Shown: in pieces, positions 35,649 to 45,414 of the stretch
Layout of the letters: every line of letters starts with the position of its first letter
Position numbering within the stretch: the first letter of the stretch is position 1
Assembly (NCBI GenBank): GCA_016703425.1
Contig: JADJCA010000001.1
Coordinates: forward strand, 620,001 to 684,000
Direction: 5' to 3'
DNA length: 64,000 bases
DNA from: Myxococcales bacterium
GTDB taxonomy: Bacteria; Myxococcota_A; Polyangia; Polyangiales; Polyangiaceae
Position numbers and translations under genes: made by a program
Notes under the pieces: generated by a model
Seen by the model: only the letters and a program-made list of their open reading frames with translations
Told to the model about the DNA's origin: nothing
Database searches by the model: none

Positions 35649-38006
35649 TCAGGTGCGGAACTGCTCGACGCTCTTCTTGAGCTGATCAGCAAGACCCACG
35701 AGGCCCTGAGTCGTCTGCCGCGTGGCCTCGACGCCTTGCGCGGCCTGGCGGGCGACCTCGCTCACGTTGTCCATCGCCGACCGCGCCTCGGTGGCGCCGG
35801 CGAGCTGCTGCTGGGCGCTGCGGTTGATGCCTTGGACGAGCTCGGCCGACTTCTTCGAGAGGTCCAGAATGGCCTCGAGCGCCGAGTCGGCGGCGTACGC
35901 GACGGTCACCTGCGACTCCACGTCGGCGGCGGTCTTGTCCATGGCTCGGACGGTCTGGGCCGTCTCGCTGAGGGCGTTCTGGACGACGATCTGAATCTCG
36001 CGCGCCGCCTGGTTGCTGCTCTCGGCGAGGCGACGGACTTCCTCGGCGACGACGGCGAAGCCCTTGCCGTGCTCGCCCGCGCGCGCCGCTTCGATGGCCG
36101 CGTTGAGCGCCAGCATGTGCGTGAGCGCCGAGATGCTCGTGAGCGAGTCGACGATCTGGCTGACCTCTTGCGAGCGGGCGCCGAGGGTCTTGACCTGCTG
36201 TTGCGTCGACAAGACGCTCGTTCGGATCGACTCCATGCCCTCGACGACCAGCTTCACCTGTTCGCGGCCCACCTGGGCGCGCTCGCGAGACGACTCAGCA
36301 GACTGGGCGGTCGTGCCGGCACCGCCAGCGATGTCCTGGATGCGGCGCGCCATCTCCTGGACCGTAGAAGCGGTTCGCGTGAGCTCGGTCTCCTGGCGCC
36401 GCGTTCCCTGAACGAGGCGCTCGGAGCTTGCCTGAATGTCGGTCGCCGCCGTGGTGACGCGCGTCGCGGAGTCGCGAATCGTGTTGATGATGGAGGCGAT
36501 GTTTTCGAACATCAGGTTAATGGCGTCGGCGACGTTGCCGAGCGCGCCCTGCGTGACGGGAACCTTCGCGGTAAAGTCGCCTTCGGCCGCGCGCGAGACC
36601 GCCATGAGCATGTCCTCGATGTTGCTCTGCAGTAGCTTCCGCTCTTCGTCGCTCTGGAGCAGCTGCAAGACCTCGTCGAGCGTTTGATTGATTCGCCGGG
36701 CGGCGACACCAAGCTCGTCCTCGTAGTAGACCGGGCAGCGGGCGCCGAAGTCACGGTCGGCGACGCGCGCCATCGTGGAGTTCACCGCCTCGAGGGGTCG
36801 CACGACGTAGGTCCTCGCAAGCGTATCGAGACCGACGAGCAGGAGGATTGCGCCGAGGGCGATTACCGCGAGCGTCGTGTTGCGCGACGAGGACGCGGCC
36901 GCGAGCCCGGCCGTCTCATCCACGGAAACGACGATGGTGCCGAGCTGTCGTCCGGCAAAGTCGACCATCGGGAAGGCGCCGCTTCGCCAAGCCTTGTTCC
37001 CCACGTCGAGGGCCGTAAACCCGAGGGCTCTGGTGCCGTCGATCTTCTTGTCCTTCGCCGTCTCGGGCTCGTAGATGGCCGCGCCCTTGAGCTCCTTGGC
37101 GAAGCGGCTGTCGGTGGCCGACAGGAGGAACTGCCCCTTGGCTTTGATGACGTCCTCTTTGGACTTGCCCTTGACGATGTCCCACTCGATCTCTTTGGTC
37201 ATCGCCTCGGAGACGTAAACGGTGATGTTCGCGCCCGTGATCTGCGCGACGGACTTCACGATCTTGTCGAAGCCGAGGCCGTACTCAACGGACCCGAGGT
37301 GCTTGCCTTTGTTGAAAATCGGAACGATGCCGCGGATGCCGACGCCGCCGCGACCCAGCTCGAGGCCGCGCACCGGCTTCGGACTCTCGCCGGCCTTCCA
37401 CGCGCCATTGGCTGACAGAACCGTGAAGCGGAACGCCGAGAGGTCGTCGCCGGTGGTTCCAAGAGACCAATTGCCGCCGTCGAGCTTCGACGTGTGAGCG
37501 CGAAAGAAGGAGCGAGCCGGTGGCAGGTGCATCTGGAACTGCTCGACGTCGTAGGGCTCCTTCTGGCGAGCGTTGATAGGCCCGAGCGTGTTGCGAATCT
37601 TGAGGAGCGAGGCGTTCGCCTCGACGAGCTTCTGCGCGTCGGCGTTGGTGTCCTTGAACGACGAGGCCTTCTTGTCTGCCTTTTGCTTTTGAAAGTGCTC
37701 GTCGTAGGTCGGTCCCAGCTCCGAAACGGCGGTCGCAAACGCTTCAACGATGTCCGGGTTCTCACCGACCGACGCGGCTAGCGCTTCGGCGGCTTGCGCG
37801 CGCTGGGCGATGGCGTTCGTCAAGGTGGCGTTGGCGGCCACGACGCGCTGCTCCACTTGCTCGTCGTATTGCTTGGTCTGCGCTACCACCAGGACGACGA
37901 AGGTCATCACAAGGAGTGCCGCCAAGACCACGCCGGCGAGGCCGACGACCTTGATGCGGATGCCTACGCGCGCGAAGTCGAACGGAGCGACCTTTTGATC
38001 TGCCAT
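35649..38006 (-). CDS. Methyl-accepting chemotaxis protein (785 aa)
   Basis: An inner-membrane chemoreceptor that relays ligand binding to CheA/CheW. The first membrane helix is at about 14-36, a periplasmic sensing region of about 330 residues follows (double Cache-like in size and pattern), the second membrane helix is near 368-390, and a HAMP domain follows it. The signalling domain (about 500-785) has the conserved hairpin tip with LALNAAIEAARAGEHGKGFAVV. There is no CheR/CheB-binding pentapeptide at the C-terminus. The ATG at 38006 gives a short cytoplasmic N-tail; the upstream open frame is not coding. No che genes are in the window, so it is an orphan receptor. Confidence 0.95.
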   Translation of the reverse strand: MADQKVAPFDFARVGIRIKVVGLAGVVLAALLVMTFVVLVVAQTKQYDEQVEQRVVAANATLTNAIAQRAQAAEALAASVGENPDIVEAFATAVSELGPTYDEHFQKQKADKKASSFKDTNADAQKLVEANASLLKIRNTLGPINARQKEPYDVEQFQMHLPPARSFFRAHTSKLDGGNWSLGTTGDDLSAFRFTVLSANGAWKAGESPKPVRGLELGRGGVGIRGIVPIFNKGKHLGSVEYGLGFDKIVKSVAQITGANITVYVSEAMTKEIEWDIVKGKSKEDVIKAKGQFLLSATDSRFAKELKGAAIYEPETAKDKKIDGTRALGFTALDVGNKAWRSGAFPMVDFAGRQLGTIVVSVDETAGLAAASSSRNTTLAVIALGAILLLVGLDTLARTYVVRPLEAVNSTMARVADRDFGARCPVYYEDELGVAARRINQTLDEVLQLLQSDEERKLLQSNIEDMLMAVSRAAEGDFTAKVPVTQGALGNVADAINLMFENIASIINTIRDSATRVTTAATDIQASSERLVQGTRRQETELTRTASTVQEMARRIQDIAGGAGTTAQSAESSRERAQVGREQVKLVVEGMESIRTSVLSTQQQVKTLGARSQEVSQIVDSLTSISALTHMLALNAAIEAARAGEHGKGFAVVAEEVRRLAESSNQAAREIQIVVQNALSETAQTVRAMDKTAADVESQVTVAYAADSALEAILDLSKKSAELVQGINRSAQQQLAGATEARSAMDNVSEVARQAAQGVEATRQTTQGLVGLADQLKKSVEQFRT

Positions 38007-38186
38007 CGTGAGCCCTTGGTCTGATTCGCCCCGACCTATGAGGGGGGCGCCGGCGATGAGCGGCACAGCGCTGCGCAAACGTCACGCAGACGGGCCCCAA
38101 GGTCCACTCATTGCTAGGGTCCTGTCAAGTTCGGCAGCGGCTGAGATTGCCGGTAGTTCCTACGATCTCGCACCCCGGTGCCAAGG

Positions 38187-40880
38187 TCACTTCGGCATCG
38201 GCTGGGTCAAGACGGTCGTCTCGTCGGGCGCGACGGTCACGCTGACGACCTTCTCGACGGGCGGGTCCGAGATGCGGAGCGTCAGGCGATGCGAGCCCGC
38301 GGAGACGGAGACCTTAAAGACCGGGGAGGGGCCCAGCGAGCGCGAGCCGTCGAGGACCTCATCGCACGCCGGATTGCAGATGACGGTGAGCAAGCCCGTA
38401 CCACCGCGCGGCGGGTCTCGATCGCGCGCCGGCGGCGGCGGATCGCGCTCCACCGGCAACTCTCGCGGAATCGTGGGCGGTTCCGGCTCGGGCCGCCGCA
38501 CCGGCGGGTCCCGGCGCGGGCGCGGAGCGGGCGCCGGCTGGGGAGGCGTGGCAACACGCGGCGGCGGCTGCGCGGTGCGCACGCCCGCGCGGCTGTCGGG
38601 CAAAGCGAGGGGATTGAGCGGCGGCGGGGCCGGTACAAGCCCGACGACGCCCGTCGTGACGGGCGCCGGCGGCGCGGGCGACGACGGCGCGGGCGCTGAC
38701 GCGACCGGTCCGGCGGTCGTGCCTGACGTGATGGGCGCGCTCGCGCTCGGCCCCGTGGTCGAGGCGGGCACCACCGGCGCAGCGACGACACGAGCGGGCC
38801 TACGAGCGAGAAGCGGAATGCCGATGGCGACGGCCACGGCGACGAAGAGTGCGACCGCAACCACGGGCACCGCGATGCGCCGGTCGGGCTCGCGCGTCGC
38901 GTCGCGAGCGACCAATGCGCGCTGCATCGCTTGCATCTGCGGGTCGCGGGGGAGCATGATGGCCGGCGGCGGGGCGCTCGCGGGCAGACTGGCGACCGCC
39001 ATGGCCGGCTCCGGCGCGTACGCGATCACGGGCGCGGGTGGCGCCGAGGGCTGGGATGCGATCGCCGCAGCTGGCGCCACCGGGGGAAAGCCGCCGCGGC
39101 TCTCGACGATGACCTTCTCGCGCGGCTCGTCGAGGACGGTGCTCGCCTGCGGAATCACGGGACCAAAGGCGACGCTCTCGGAGGTCGACGTGGCGGGCAC
39201 AAACGGAGGCGCAGGGGGGAACGCCTGAGCGGGCGCCTGCGCGAGCTGCGCTGGCGGGGCGGGAGGAGGAGGGGGCGGCGGAGGGGGCGGCGTCCGCGGG
39301 ACGGGCCGCGGGGGCGCCGGAACGGGGCCGGGCCGTGCGACGGCGAGCTCGGGGGCCGGTCGAACTCGCATCGCGGGCACCGACGCGGGACGGACGGGCC
39401 GCGGCGGCGCTTCGAGCGCGGGCGCGCTGCCGGCACGCCGGGGCTCTGGCCTGACGCGCGTCGGCGTGGTCGTCAGCTCCTCACGTCGTTCAAGGACGCG
39501 CGCTCGCGTGGCCTGGAGGGGCGTCTCCGACGTATCGTCGAGGTCACGCTTTCGCGTTGGCTCGTCCACGGTGCCTCTCGTGAGTTCTTCGTCGCTGGGC
39601 GGCGTCGCCTCGAGCAGCAAGACCTCCTCGCTCTCGTCCACCGGCTGCACGGGCACGGCCGCGAGCAGCTGGCTCCCGGAGATACGTGGCAGCGTCTTTT
39701 GCTCGAAGTCATCGTCGGCAGGCTGGTTGGCGCGCGTGAGCGTCTCTTCATCGGTGACGAGCGTCTGCGTCGCCGAGTCGAGCCGCGGCCGCATCGGGCC
39801 TTCCGCGCGAGGGAGCGTCACATCCTCTCTCGTGACGTTCGTCACGTTGGTCGCGCTCGCGGGGATCGATGACGCATGGTTGCGGGTCGCCTCGTCATTT
39901 CGGGCGTCGAGGGCGACCGCCTGCGTCATGCCAATGCGGATTTCCGTGGCCTCGGACGCCGCGAGTACGCGGGCCCGGTGCTCGCGCTCGCGCCCGCCAA
40001 AGCGTTCGCCCATGAACTTCGCGAGGTCCCCGCGCGCCACGGCGCCAGCCAGCGCGCGCAGCGCTTGAGCAAGCTCCCCCGCCGTCGCGAAGCGGTCCTG
40101 GGCCCCTCGCGCGAGAGCGCGTCCGAGCACCGCGTCGAGCGAATGGGGCGCACGAAGCTTCGGAGCGATGGCGGGCACCACGTGGGCCTCAAGCAGGGCG
40201 CGCGTCTCATCGTCATCGCGGCCACGAAACAAGCGGCGGCCCGAACAGAGCTCCCAAGCCAACGCGCCAAGCGCGAAAACGTCGGCGCGACGATCGGCGG
40301 GCTCGCTCCAAACGCGTTCCGGCGCCGAATACGAGAGCGCTTCGAACGACGCCTCTTGCACGGGGAAGAGGCGGCCCGGGTCGAACAGCAACACGCGGCC
40401 GTCGAAGGTGACGGAGAACGTGAGCCCCGAGACCGCACCGTGGAGCGGCCAGGGCGACCGAGCGCCATCGTGGCACTCGTGAAGAGCCTCCAAGCCTTCT
40501 GCGGCTTCGGCGACAACGAAGCACGCAAGCTCCCACGGCATCGGGGTCCGCGCTTGGGCGAGCGTCCGAAAGACGAGGGTCAGCGGCTCGCTCGCGAAAG
40601 CGGCGAAGCTCATCCAACGGAGACTCCCGTCGGCGCCCCACTCGCGCGGCGCCAAGACGGAGGGCCCCTTCACCGCGGCGAGGCCCCGCACGACGTCGAG
40701 CCAGGTGACCGCGACCTCGGGCAGAGACGCCGTGTCGACCCACCAAAGGAGGACCGGGGCGCCCTCGCGTTGCGCGAGGTGAAGCGTTCCCACTTCGCGC
40801 ACCTCCACGCGCTCCAACAGGCGGTGGCCGCCGACGACACGAGGGCCGTCGAATTGGGGAACTGCGGAGGGGTCGATCAC
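38187..40880 (-). CDS. Pseudokinase with Pro-rich linker, membrane helix and PEGA-like end (897 aa)
   Basis: The N-terminal 290 residues have the fold pattern of a Ser/Thr kinase but lack its catalytic residues: the ATP-site Lys is replaced (VLLWWV near 43-48), the catalytic loop reads LHGAVSG (146-152) instead of HRDLKPxN, and DFG reads DPG (167-169). The structural motifs SAPERV (185-190) and DVFALGALAWEL remain, so it is a kinase fold without expected activity. A long Pro/Ala/Arg-rich linker, one membrane helix (about 655-680) and a C-terminal PEGA-like beta domain (about 820-895) follow. It probably acts as a scaffold or allosteric partner. The start is a GTG at 40880. Confidence 0.82.
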   Translation of the reverse strand: MIDPSAVPQFDGPRVVGGHRLLERVEVREVGTLHLAQREGAPVLLWWVDTASLPEVAVTWLDVVRGLAAVKGPSVLAPREWGADGSLRWMSFAAFASEPLTLVFRTLAQARTPMPWELACFVVAEAAEGLEALHECHDGARSPWPLHGAVSGLTFSVTFDGRVLLFDPGRLFPVQEASFEALSYSAPERVWSEPADRRADVFALGALAWELCSGRRLFRGRDDDETRALLEAHVVPAIAPKLRAPHSLDAVLGRALARGAQDRFATAGELAQALRALAGAVARGDLAKFMGERFGGREREHRARVLAASEATEIRIGMTQAVALDARNDEATRNHASSIPASATNVTNVTREDVTLPRAEGPMRPRLDSATQTLVTDEETLTRANQPADDDFEQKTLPRISGSQLLAAVPVQPVDESEEVLLLEATPPSDEELTRGTVDEPTRKRDLDDTSETPLQATRARVLERREELTTTPTRVRPEPRRAGSAPALEAPPRPVRPASVPAMRVRPAPELAVARPGPVPAPPRPVPRTPPPPPPPPPPAPPAQLAQAPAQAFPPAPPFVPATSTSESVAFGPVIPQASTVLDEPREKVIVESRGGFPPVAPAAAIASQPSAPPAPVIAYAPEPAMAVASLPASAPPPAIMLPRDPQMQAMQRALVARDATREPDRRIAVPVVAVALFVAVAVAIGIPLLARRPARVVAAPVVPASTTGPSASAPITSGTTAGPVASAPAPSSPAPPAPVTTGVVGLVPAPPPLNPLALPDSRAGVRTAQPPPRVATPPQPAPAPRPRRDPPVRRPEPEPPTIPRELPVERDPPPPARDRDPPRGGTGLLTVICNPACDEVLDGSRSLGPSPVFKVSVSAGSHRLTLRISDPPVEKVVSVTVAPDETTVLTQPMPK

Positions 40881-40980
40881 GGTGGCCTGGACTGCCCCTT
40901 ATCTTGCCCGGGAATGAGCCGGCTGGCGAAGTTCGGCCGGTCCGACGCCAATGTAGGGGAGACGCTGGTCGAGCCCGCGC

Positions 40981-41409
40981 TTAAAGCGTCACGCCGAAAA
41001 GATCGCGCACGGTCGGGTAGGGCTCTTCGTTTGGGTCAACGTCGAGAAACCCCACGCGAAACGAGATGGTGTCGTTGTCGTTCCAGGGCCACCAAAGCCC
41101 AAAAGCGATGAGACCCCCGGCCGGGGCTGTGGCGAAGGCGAATTGCCCAGCGCGGAGCCCGCCCGTTCGTTCCACGAACTCCCGAACGCGAGGCGGGGCG
41201 CTCCCGAGCGTCGACGCGGTCCACTCTTGCGGGAGCGCGTCCAGCGTCGCGGCCTTCGCCTTCGCGGCGTGATCCATGTGAAAAGAGGACGTGAGGCAAA
41301 TCAGGCGCGAGTCCCAGCTGAACCCGCGAGCGGGCCAGCTCGCCTTCATACGCTTCAGGCCGTCGAGGACCGGCGCCCACAACGCGCTTCCACCAGAACG
41401 CAGAGCCAT
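40981..41409 (-). CDS. Unknown small protein (142 aa)
   Basis: I do not recognise this protein. It begins MALRSGGSALWAPVLDGLKRM and has several Trp residues (WPARGFSWDSR, LWWPWNDND) and a compact mixed alpha/beta pattern. There is no signal peptide, although its central AAPAGG-type segment is moderately hydrophobic. The ATG at 41409 is chosen because codons upstream look non-coding. It is 100 bases from the pseudokinase start in the same direction, so the two may be co-transcribed. It is divergent from the nucleotidase gene. Confidence 0.6.
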   Translation of the reverse strand: MALRSGGSALWAPVLDGLKRMKASWPARGFSWDSRLICLTSSFHMDHAAKAKAATLDALPQEWTASTLGSAPPRVREFVERTGGLRAGQFAFATAPAGGLIAFGLWWPWNDNDTISFRVGFLDVDPNEEPYPTVRDLFGVTL

Positions 41410-41507
41410 GCGCAGGAGATTACCGCGATTTGGAGCGGCCCGTCTCGTGTCTTCGCGATCGCCCCTTCCAATGGCCCCAGAGCGGGCCCGTCGTGAAGAC
41501 TTGGCGC

Positions 41508-43172
41508 ATGACGCGCCTCGGGCGGCTTCTGATCGCGGGCCTGCTCTCGTGCGCAAGGCCGCCCGACGCGACGTTAGGCCCTGGCGCCGCGCCGAGCCCC
41601 GCTGCCAAGGCGACGCCCTCGCCGACAGTCACGGTCCGGGTGCTCGCGTTCAACGATTTTCACGGGCACCTGAAGCCGCCCGACGGCCGCGTGCCCGGGG
41701 TCGCCGGGCCCGTCGGTGGAGCGGCCTACGTCGCGGCTCACCTGAAGAGGCTCGGGGCCGAACAGCCCAACACCGTCGTCGTGGCGGCCGGTGATCTCGT
41801 GGGCGGTAGCCCGCTGACGTCGGCGCTCTTCCATGACGAGCCAACGATCTTGGCGATGAACGCCATGAAGCTCTCCATCCTCGGTCTCGGGAACCACGAG
41901 CTCGACGAAGGGCTGAGCGAGGTCCTCCGGCTGCGGCGCGGTGGGTGCCATCCGAAGGACGGTTGCGCGCTCCATCCCACCTTCGACGGTGCCCGCTTCG
42001 ACTTTGTTGCTGCCAACGTCGAAGACGAAGCGACGGGGCGACGCGTTCTACCGGCCTACGTGCTCCGCACTTTTGAGGGCATCCCCGTCGCGTTCGTCGG
42101 GATGCCGCTCGAAGGCACGCCGCGCGTCGCGGCCCCCGGCGGCGTGAAGGGGCTCCTGTTTCGCGACGAGGTGCGCACCGTCCGGGCCCTCATCCCGGAG
42201 CTCACGAAGCAGGGCGTGGCGGCCATCGTCGTCTTGCTGCACGAAGGTGGGCTCGTGAAGGGCGGTGGCCTGAACGATTGCCGCGACCTCCACGGGCCCG
42301 TCGTGGCCATCGCCGAGAAGGCCGACCCCGCCGTTGATGTCTTCATCACGGGTCACACCCATGCACTCTACAATTGCCGCGTCGGAGGCCGTCCTGTCAC
42401 GAGCGCGCTCTCCTTCGGCCGCGTCATCACCGAGGTGAACCTCGTGCTCGATCGCCGCACGAAGGACGTTGTGGAAGCGACCGCGCACAACCACGCGGTG
42501 ACCCACGACCTCGCGCCCGATCCCGTCGTCGGGGCCATCGTCGACCACGCGAGCCGGCTCGCGGCCCCGAAGGAAGACCGCGTCGTCGGGCACATCGCGG
42601 GGACGCTCCGCGCGTCCGCGAGCGGCACCGGTGAAGCCACCCTCGGCACCGTCGTCGCCGACGCGCACCTGGAGGCGACGCGAAAAGCCGGAGCGCAGCT
42701 CGCCCTGACCAACGTGGGCGGACTTCGGACCGACCTCACCTTCGCGCGCAGCAGAGGCGAGCCCGTCGACGGGCTGGTCACCTATGGGGAGGCCTTCGCG
42801 GCGCAACCGTTCGGCAACGTGCTGGTGACGTTGGCGGTGAGCGGCGGCGAGCTCATCGACGTGCTGGAGGACGAGCTGCGACGCGGAACCATTCCTCAGT
42901 CGTCGTCCAACGTGCGCATACGAATTGCTGGCCGGCGGCTGCGGGAGCTCCTGGTCGACGGCTCGCCGGTCCACGCGTCAGACCGCGTCAGCGTCACCGT
43001 GAACTCCTTCATGGCCGAGACTGTGCCGGCCTTTCGGCGGAGCAAGGAACGTGTCGTTGGCGCCGAGGATCTAGAGGCCCTCGAGGCCTACTTTCGCGCT
43101 CACCCGGTGGTCGCGGTGCCCGTCACCAAGCGCGTCGAACGCGAGCCCGCTGTCGACGCCGGTGACGAGTAG
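41508..43172 (+). CDS. UshA-like 5'-nucleotidase / metallophosphatase lipoprotein
   Basis: This family hydrolyses nucleotides or other phosphomonoesters in the periplasm. The 554-aa product starts with a lipoprotein signal (LLSC, Cys15). The N-terminal calcineurin-like metallophosphatase domain has NDFHGH, GDLVGGS, GNHELD and GHTHA, which supply the two-metal ligands. The C-terminal 5'-nucleotidase domain has TNVGGLRTDL and the PFGNVLVTLAVSG stretch that forms the substrate pocket. The length is standard. It is a lipoprotein rather than a soluble UshA, so it should be tethered to a membrane. It is divergent from a small unknown gene and is followed 49 bases later by another lipoprotein. Confidence 0.92.
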   Translation: MTRLGRLLIAGLLSCARPPDATLGPGAAPSPAAKATPSPTVTVRVLAFNDFHGHLKPPDGRVPGVAGPVGGAAYVAAHLKRLGAEQPNTVVVAAGDLVGGSPLTSALFHDEPTILAMNAMKLSILGLGNHELDEGLSEVLRLRRGGCHPKDGCALHPTFDGARFDFVAANVEDEATGRRVLPAYVLRTFEGIPVAFVGMPLEGTPRVAAPGGVKGLLFRDEVRTVRALIPELTKQGVAAIVVLLHEGGLVKGGGLNDCRDLHGPVVAIAEKADPAVDVFITGHTHALYNCRVGGRPVTSALSFGRVITEVNLVLDRRTKDVVEATAHNHAVTHDLAPDPVVGAIVDHASRLAAPKEDRVVGHIAGTLRASASGTGEATLGTVVADAHLEATRKAGAQLALTNVGGLRTDLTFARSRGEPVDGLVTYGEAFAAQPFGNVLVTLAVSGGELIDVLEDELRRGTIPQSSSNVRIRIAGRRLRELLVDGSPVHASDRVSVTVNSFMAETVPAFRRSKERVVGAEDLEALEAYFRAHPVVAVPVTKRVEREPAVDAGDE

Positions 43173-43221
43173 GTCCCTGCGCCGCTTGTTTCCGCTCGTG
43201 AGTTGGAGAACGATCGGGCCC

Positions 43222-45323
43222 ATGAAACGGGTCGCGTGGTTCGCATTTCTTGCTCCCCTTGGCTCCCTCGGTGCCTGCACCTCGACGGAAGCGGCGAGCC
43301 AGCCCCCAGAAGCGCCGAGCCTCGCCGGCGCCGATGCCGGCCCCGCCAACGAAGCGGCGGCAGAGGCGGCGGTGCGCGTGCCCAGTCCCCTCGATTCGCT
43401 GGATCCGAGCAAGGGCGCCTTCGCCGCCGAGCTTTCGACGGTCCGGGCCATGACGGGCACACTGGCAGCCGCCGGCGCGGGCACCGTCGACCGATTGTTT
43501 GTCGGCGGAGACCCCTTGTTTGTGGGCGCCGCCGCCGAACGCATCGTGCACCTCGGCTCGGCGGATTGCGCGAACTCGCCGTACGGATGTCCGACGCGAA
43601 CTCCCGCCGACGAAGTGCTCGCGCAGTTCTCCGCGTCGCGAACGACGCTCCGCGCGGCGCTCCTCGACGCGCTGGGCGGGCTCGACCGCTTGCGATGGGT
43701 TGCGGCCGCGCACACAGCCATCGAGTTCGTGAACCTGCTCGATCAGACCGGCAAGCTCGATGCTGCCACGCGCGTCGCGTTGGCGCCCAAGATCACAGCG
43801 CTTGCGTCGGCGACGCCGGCGCTCGCAGAGTTTCAGTTTGCCAAGCAGTTGCCTGCATCCTACACACGTGTGAAGGCGCTCTACGAACTCTCGGGCGGAG
43901 TTCTCCTGCCCGCTCCCGCGACGGCGACGGCCGCCAAGGAGGTCGTCTTGTCGGTCGCGGCGCTTCTCGCCCCGCTCGGCGCAAGCCCCGGTGGCTTCGC
44001 GCCGTTCGCGGGGGCGAGCCACCGCTCGCCAGTTCACCGGCGCTCGCCACGCTGAAGGCCGCGACGCTCCTCCCGGCCATAACCGCCGCTGACCCGGCGC
44101 CCGACGTCGATGCGTACCTAGCGGCCATCGACGCCATCGTCGACAAAGCAACCCACGGGACCGAGGCGAGCATCGACTGGACGGCGTATGCAGCGGCGCT
44201 CGACGCGCTCGACGCCCATGTGGACCGCTCGCTGGTGGGTTTCGACGGTCACGTTCCACCACCGGGGCCGCCGCCTTCGCCTTCATCGAGCGCCTTCGCG
44301 GCGCCTCCCGCCGAATCCGGCACCCTCGAAACCGATCCGCGCGCGGCGCTCTTGCAAATCGCGCTCGCTGCGACGTGTTTGAAGGGCGAGCCGGCCACGC
44401 CGGTGACCAACGAGGACGTCGTGCGTATGCGCGCGCCCGACGTTGGCGCGTGGAGCACCGCCGGCGCCGTCGTGACGTCGCGCCGCTTTCCCGTGGGGAC
44501 CTCGGTATCGCTCGCGGCGACGCCGCTGCCGTCGCCGGTCGCCGCCACGCCGATGCCGGCGAGCTGCTACACCGTAAACGACATTGGCGTCCCGTACGCG
44601 CGGGTAAACGCCGCGGCCTGCGGCGTGCCGATTCGCTTCGTGGGCACCTGCTTCGGCAAGTTCAACATGGACCACGTTGAGGTCATGGTCCGGCGCGGCG
44701 AAGCCGGCGCGGTGGTTCTCCGTCACGTCTATCGGCCCAAAGCCGACGGCTCGCTCCCGGCCATGACGTGGTTTCTTCCTCGCGTGGACGACACGGCCCT
44801 CGCAAAAGACGCGATCAACGCGTACCGCGTCGACATCACGGTCGTATCGGCCGGCGGCGCGTCGGATTCTCGTTGCGTCCCGGTGTTCTGGCCCGAAGGG
44901 ACCCCTGCGGGGCCCGTGCCGAAAAATCCCTGCACTGCGCTGCCGGGCCCCATTGTCGATCTCTTCCCCGACCCGACGCTCCCCACGAGCACATTCGTTG
45001 TCGAGAAGTTTGGCTCGGGCATTCGCGTGCGGCCGACGCTCGATTCGTTTCTCTTCACCGGCGACTTCTTCAAGGTCGAAAACCGCTCCGGTGCGGGCGT
45101 TGAGCTTGTCTCGATGCACTCGCCGCCGTTCGCCGACGCCGCTGGCCTATCCACCACGGACATCGGGACCGTGCCGCGGTTCGCGACCGGCCTTGTCGCC
45201 GACGGCTCATCGAAGAGCATGACCCTCGCGGCCTTGCCATCAAAGCTTGCGCCGCACCGTTGGGCTTTCGGTCGGCCGGGCATCGATGGGCTCCTCGCCC
45301 AGGTCTTTGCGACGAACCTGTGA
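43222..45323 (+). pseudogene. Unknown lipoprotein, interrupted by a one-base frameshift
   Basis: The N-terminal signal ends in GSLGAC (Cys19), followed by an Ala/Pro spacer and a helical domain. At 44010-44014 a run of five G breaks the frame; a sixth G would give the in-frame continuation AGGEPPLASSPALATLK and an unbroken protein of about 700 aa. The C-terminal part has a proline-rich linker (PPPGPPPSPSSS), then beta-rich domains with four or more cysteines, for example MPASCYTV, AACGVPIRFVGTCFGK and DSRCVPVF. I see no enzyme motif. Probably surface-exposed. The break is most likely a sequencing error; if real, the gene is dead or makes only the 277-aa N-terminal part. Confidence 0.72.
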
Positions 45324-45414
45324 GTTTGCGTCACGTCGCCGAACGCGACGAGCTCTCCTCACCTGCGACGGAGCCGCTTGGCGGCACCGCCCTCCGAATC
45401 GAGCGGCGCTAGCC

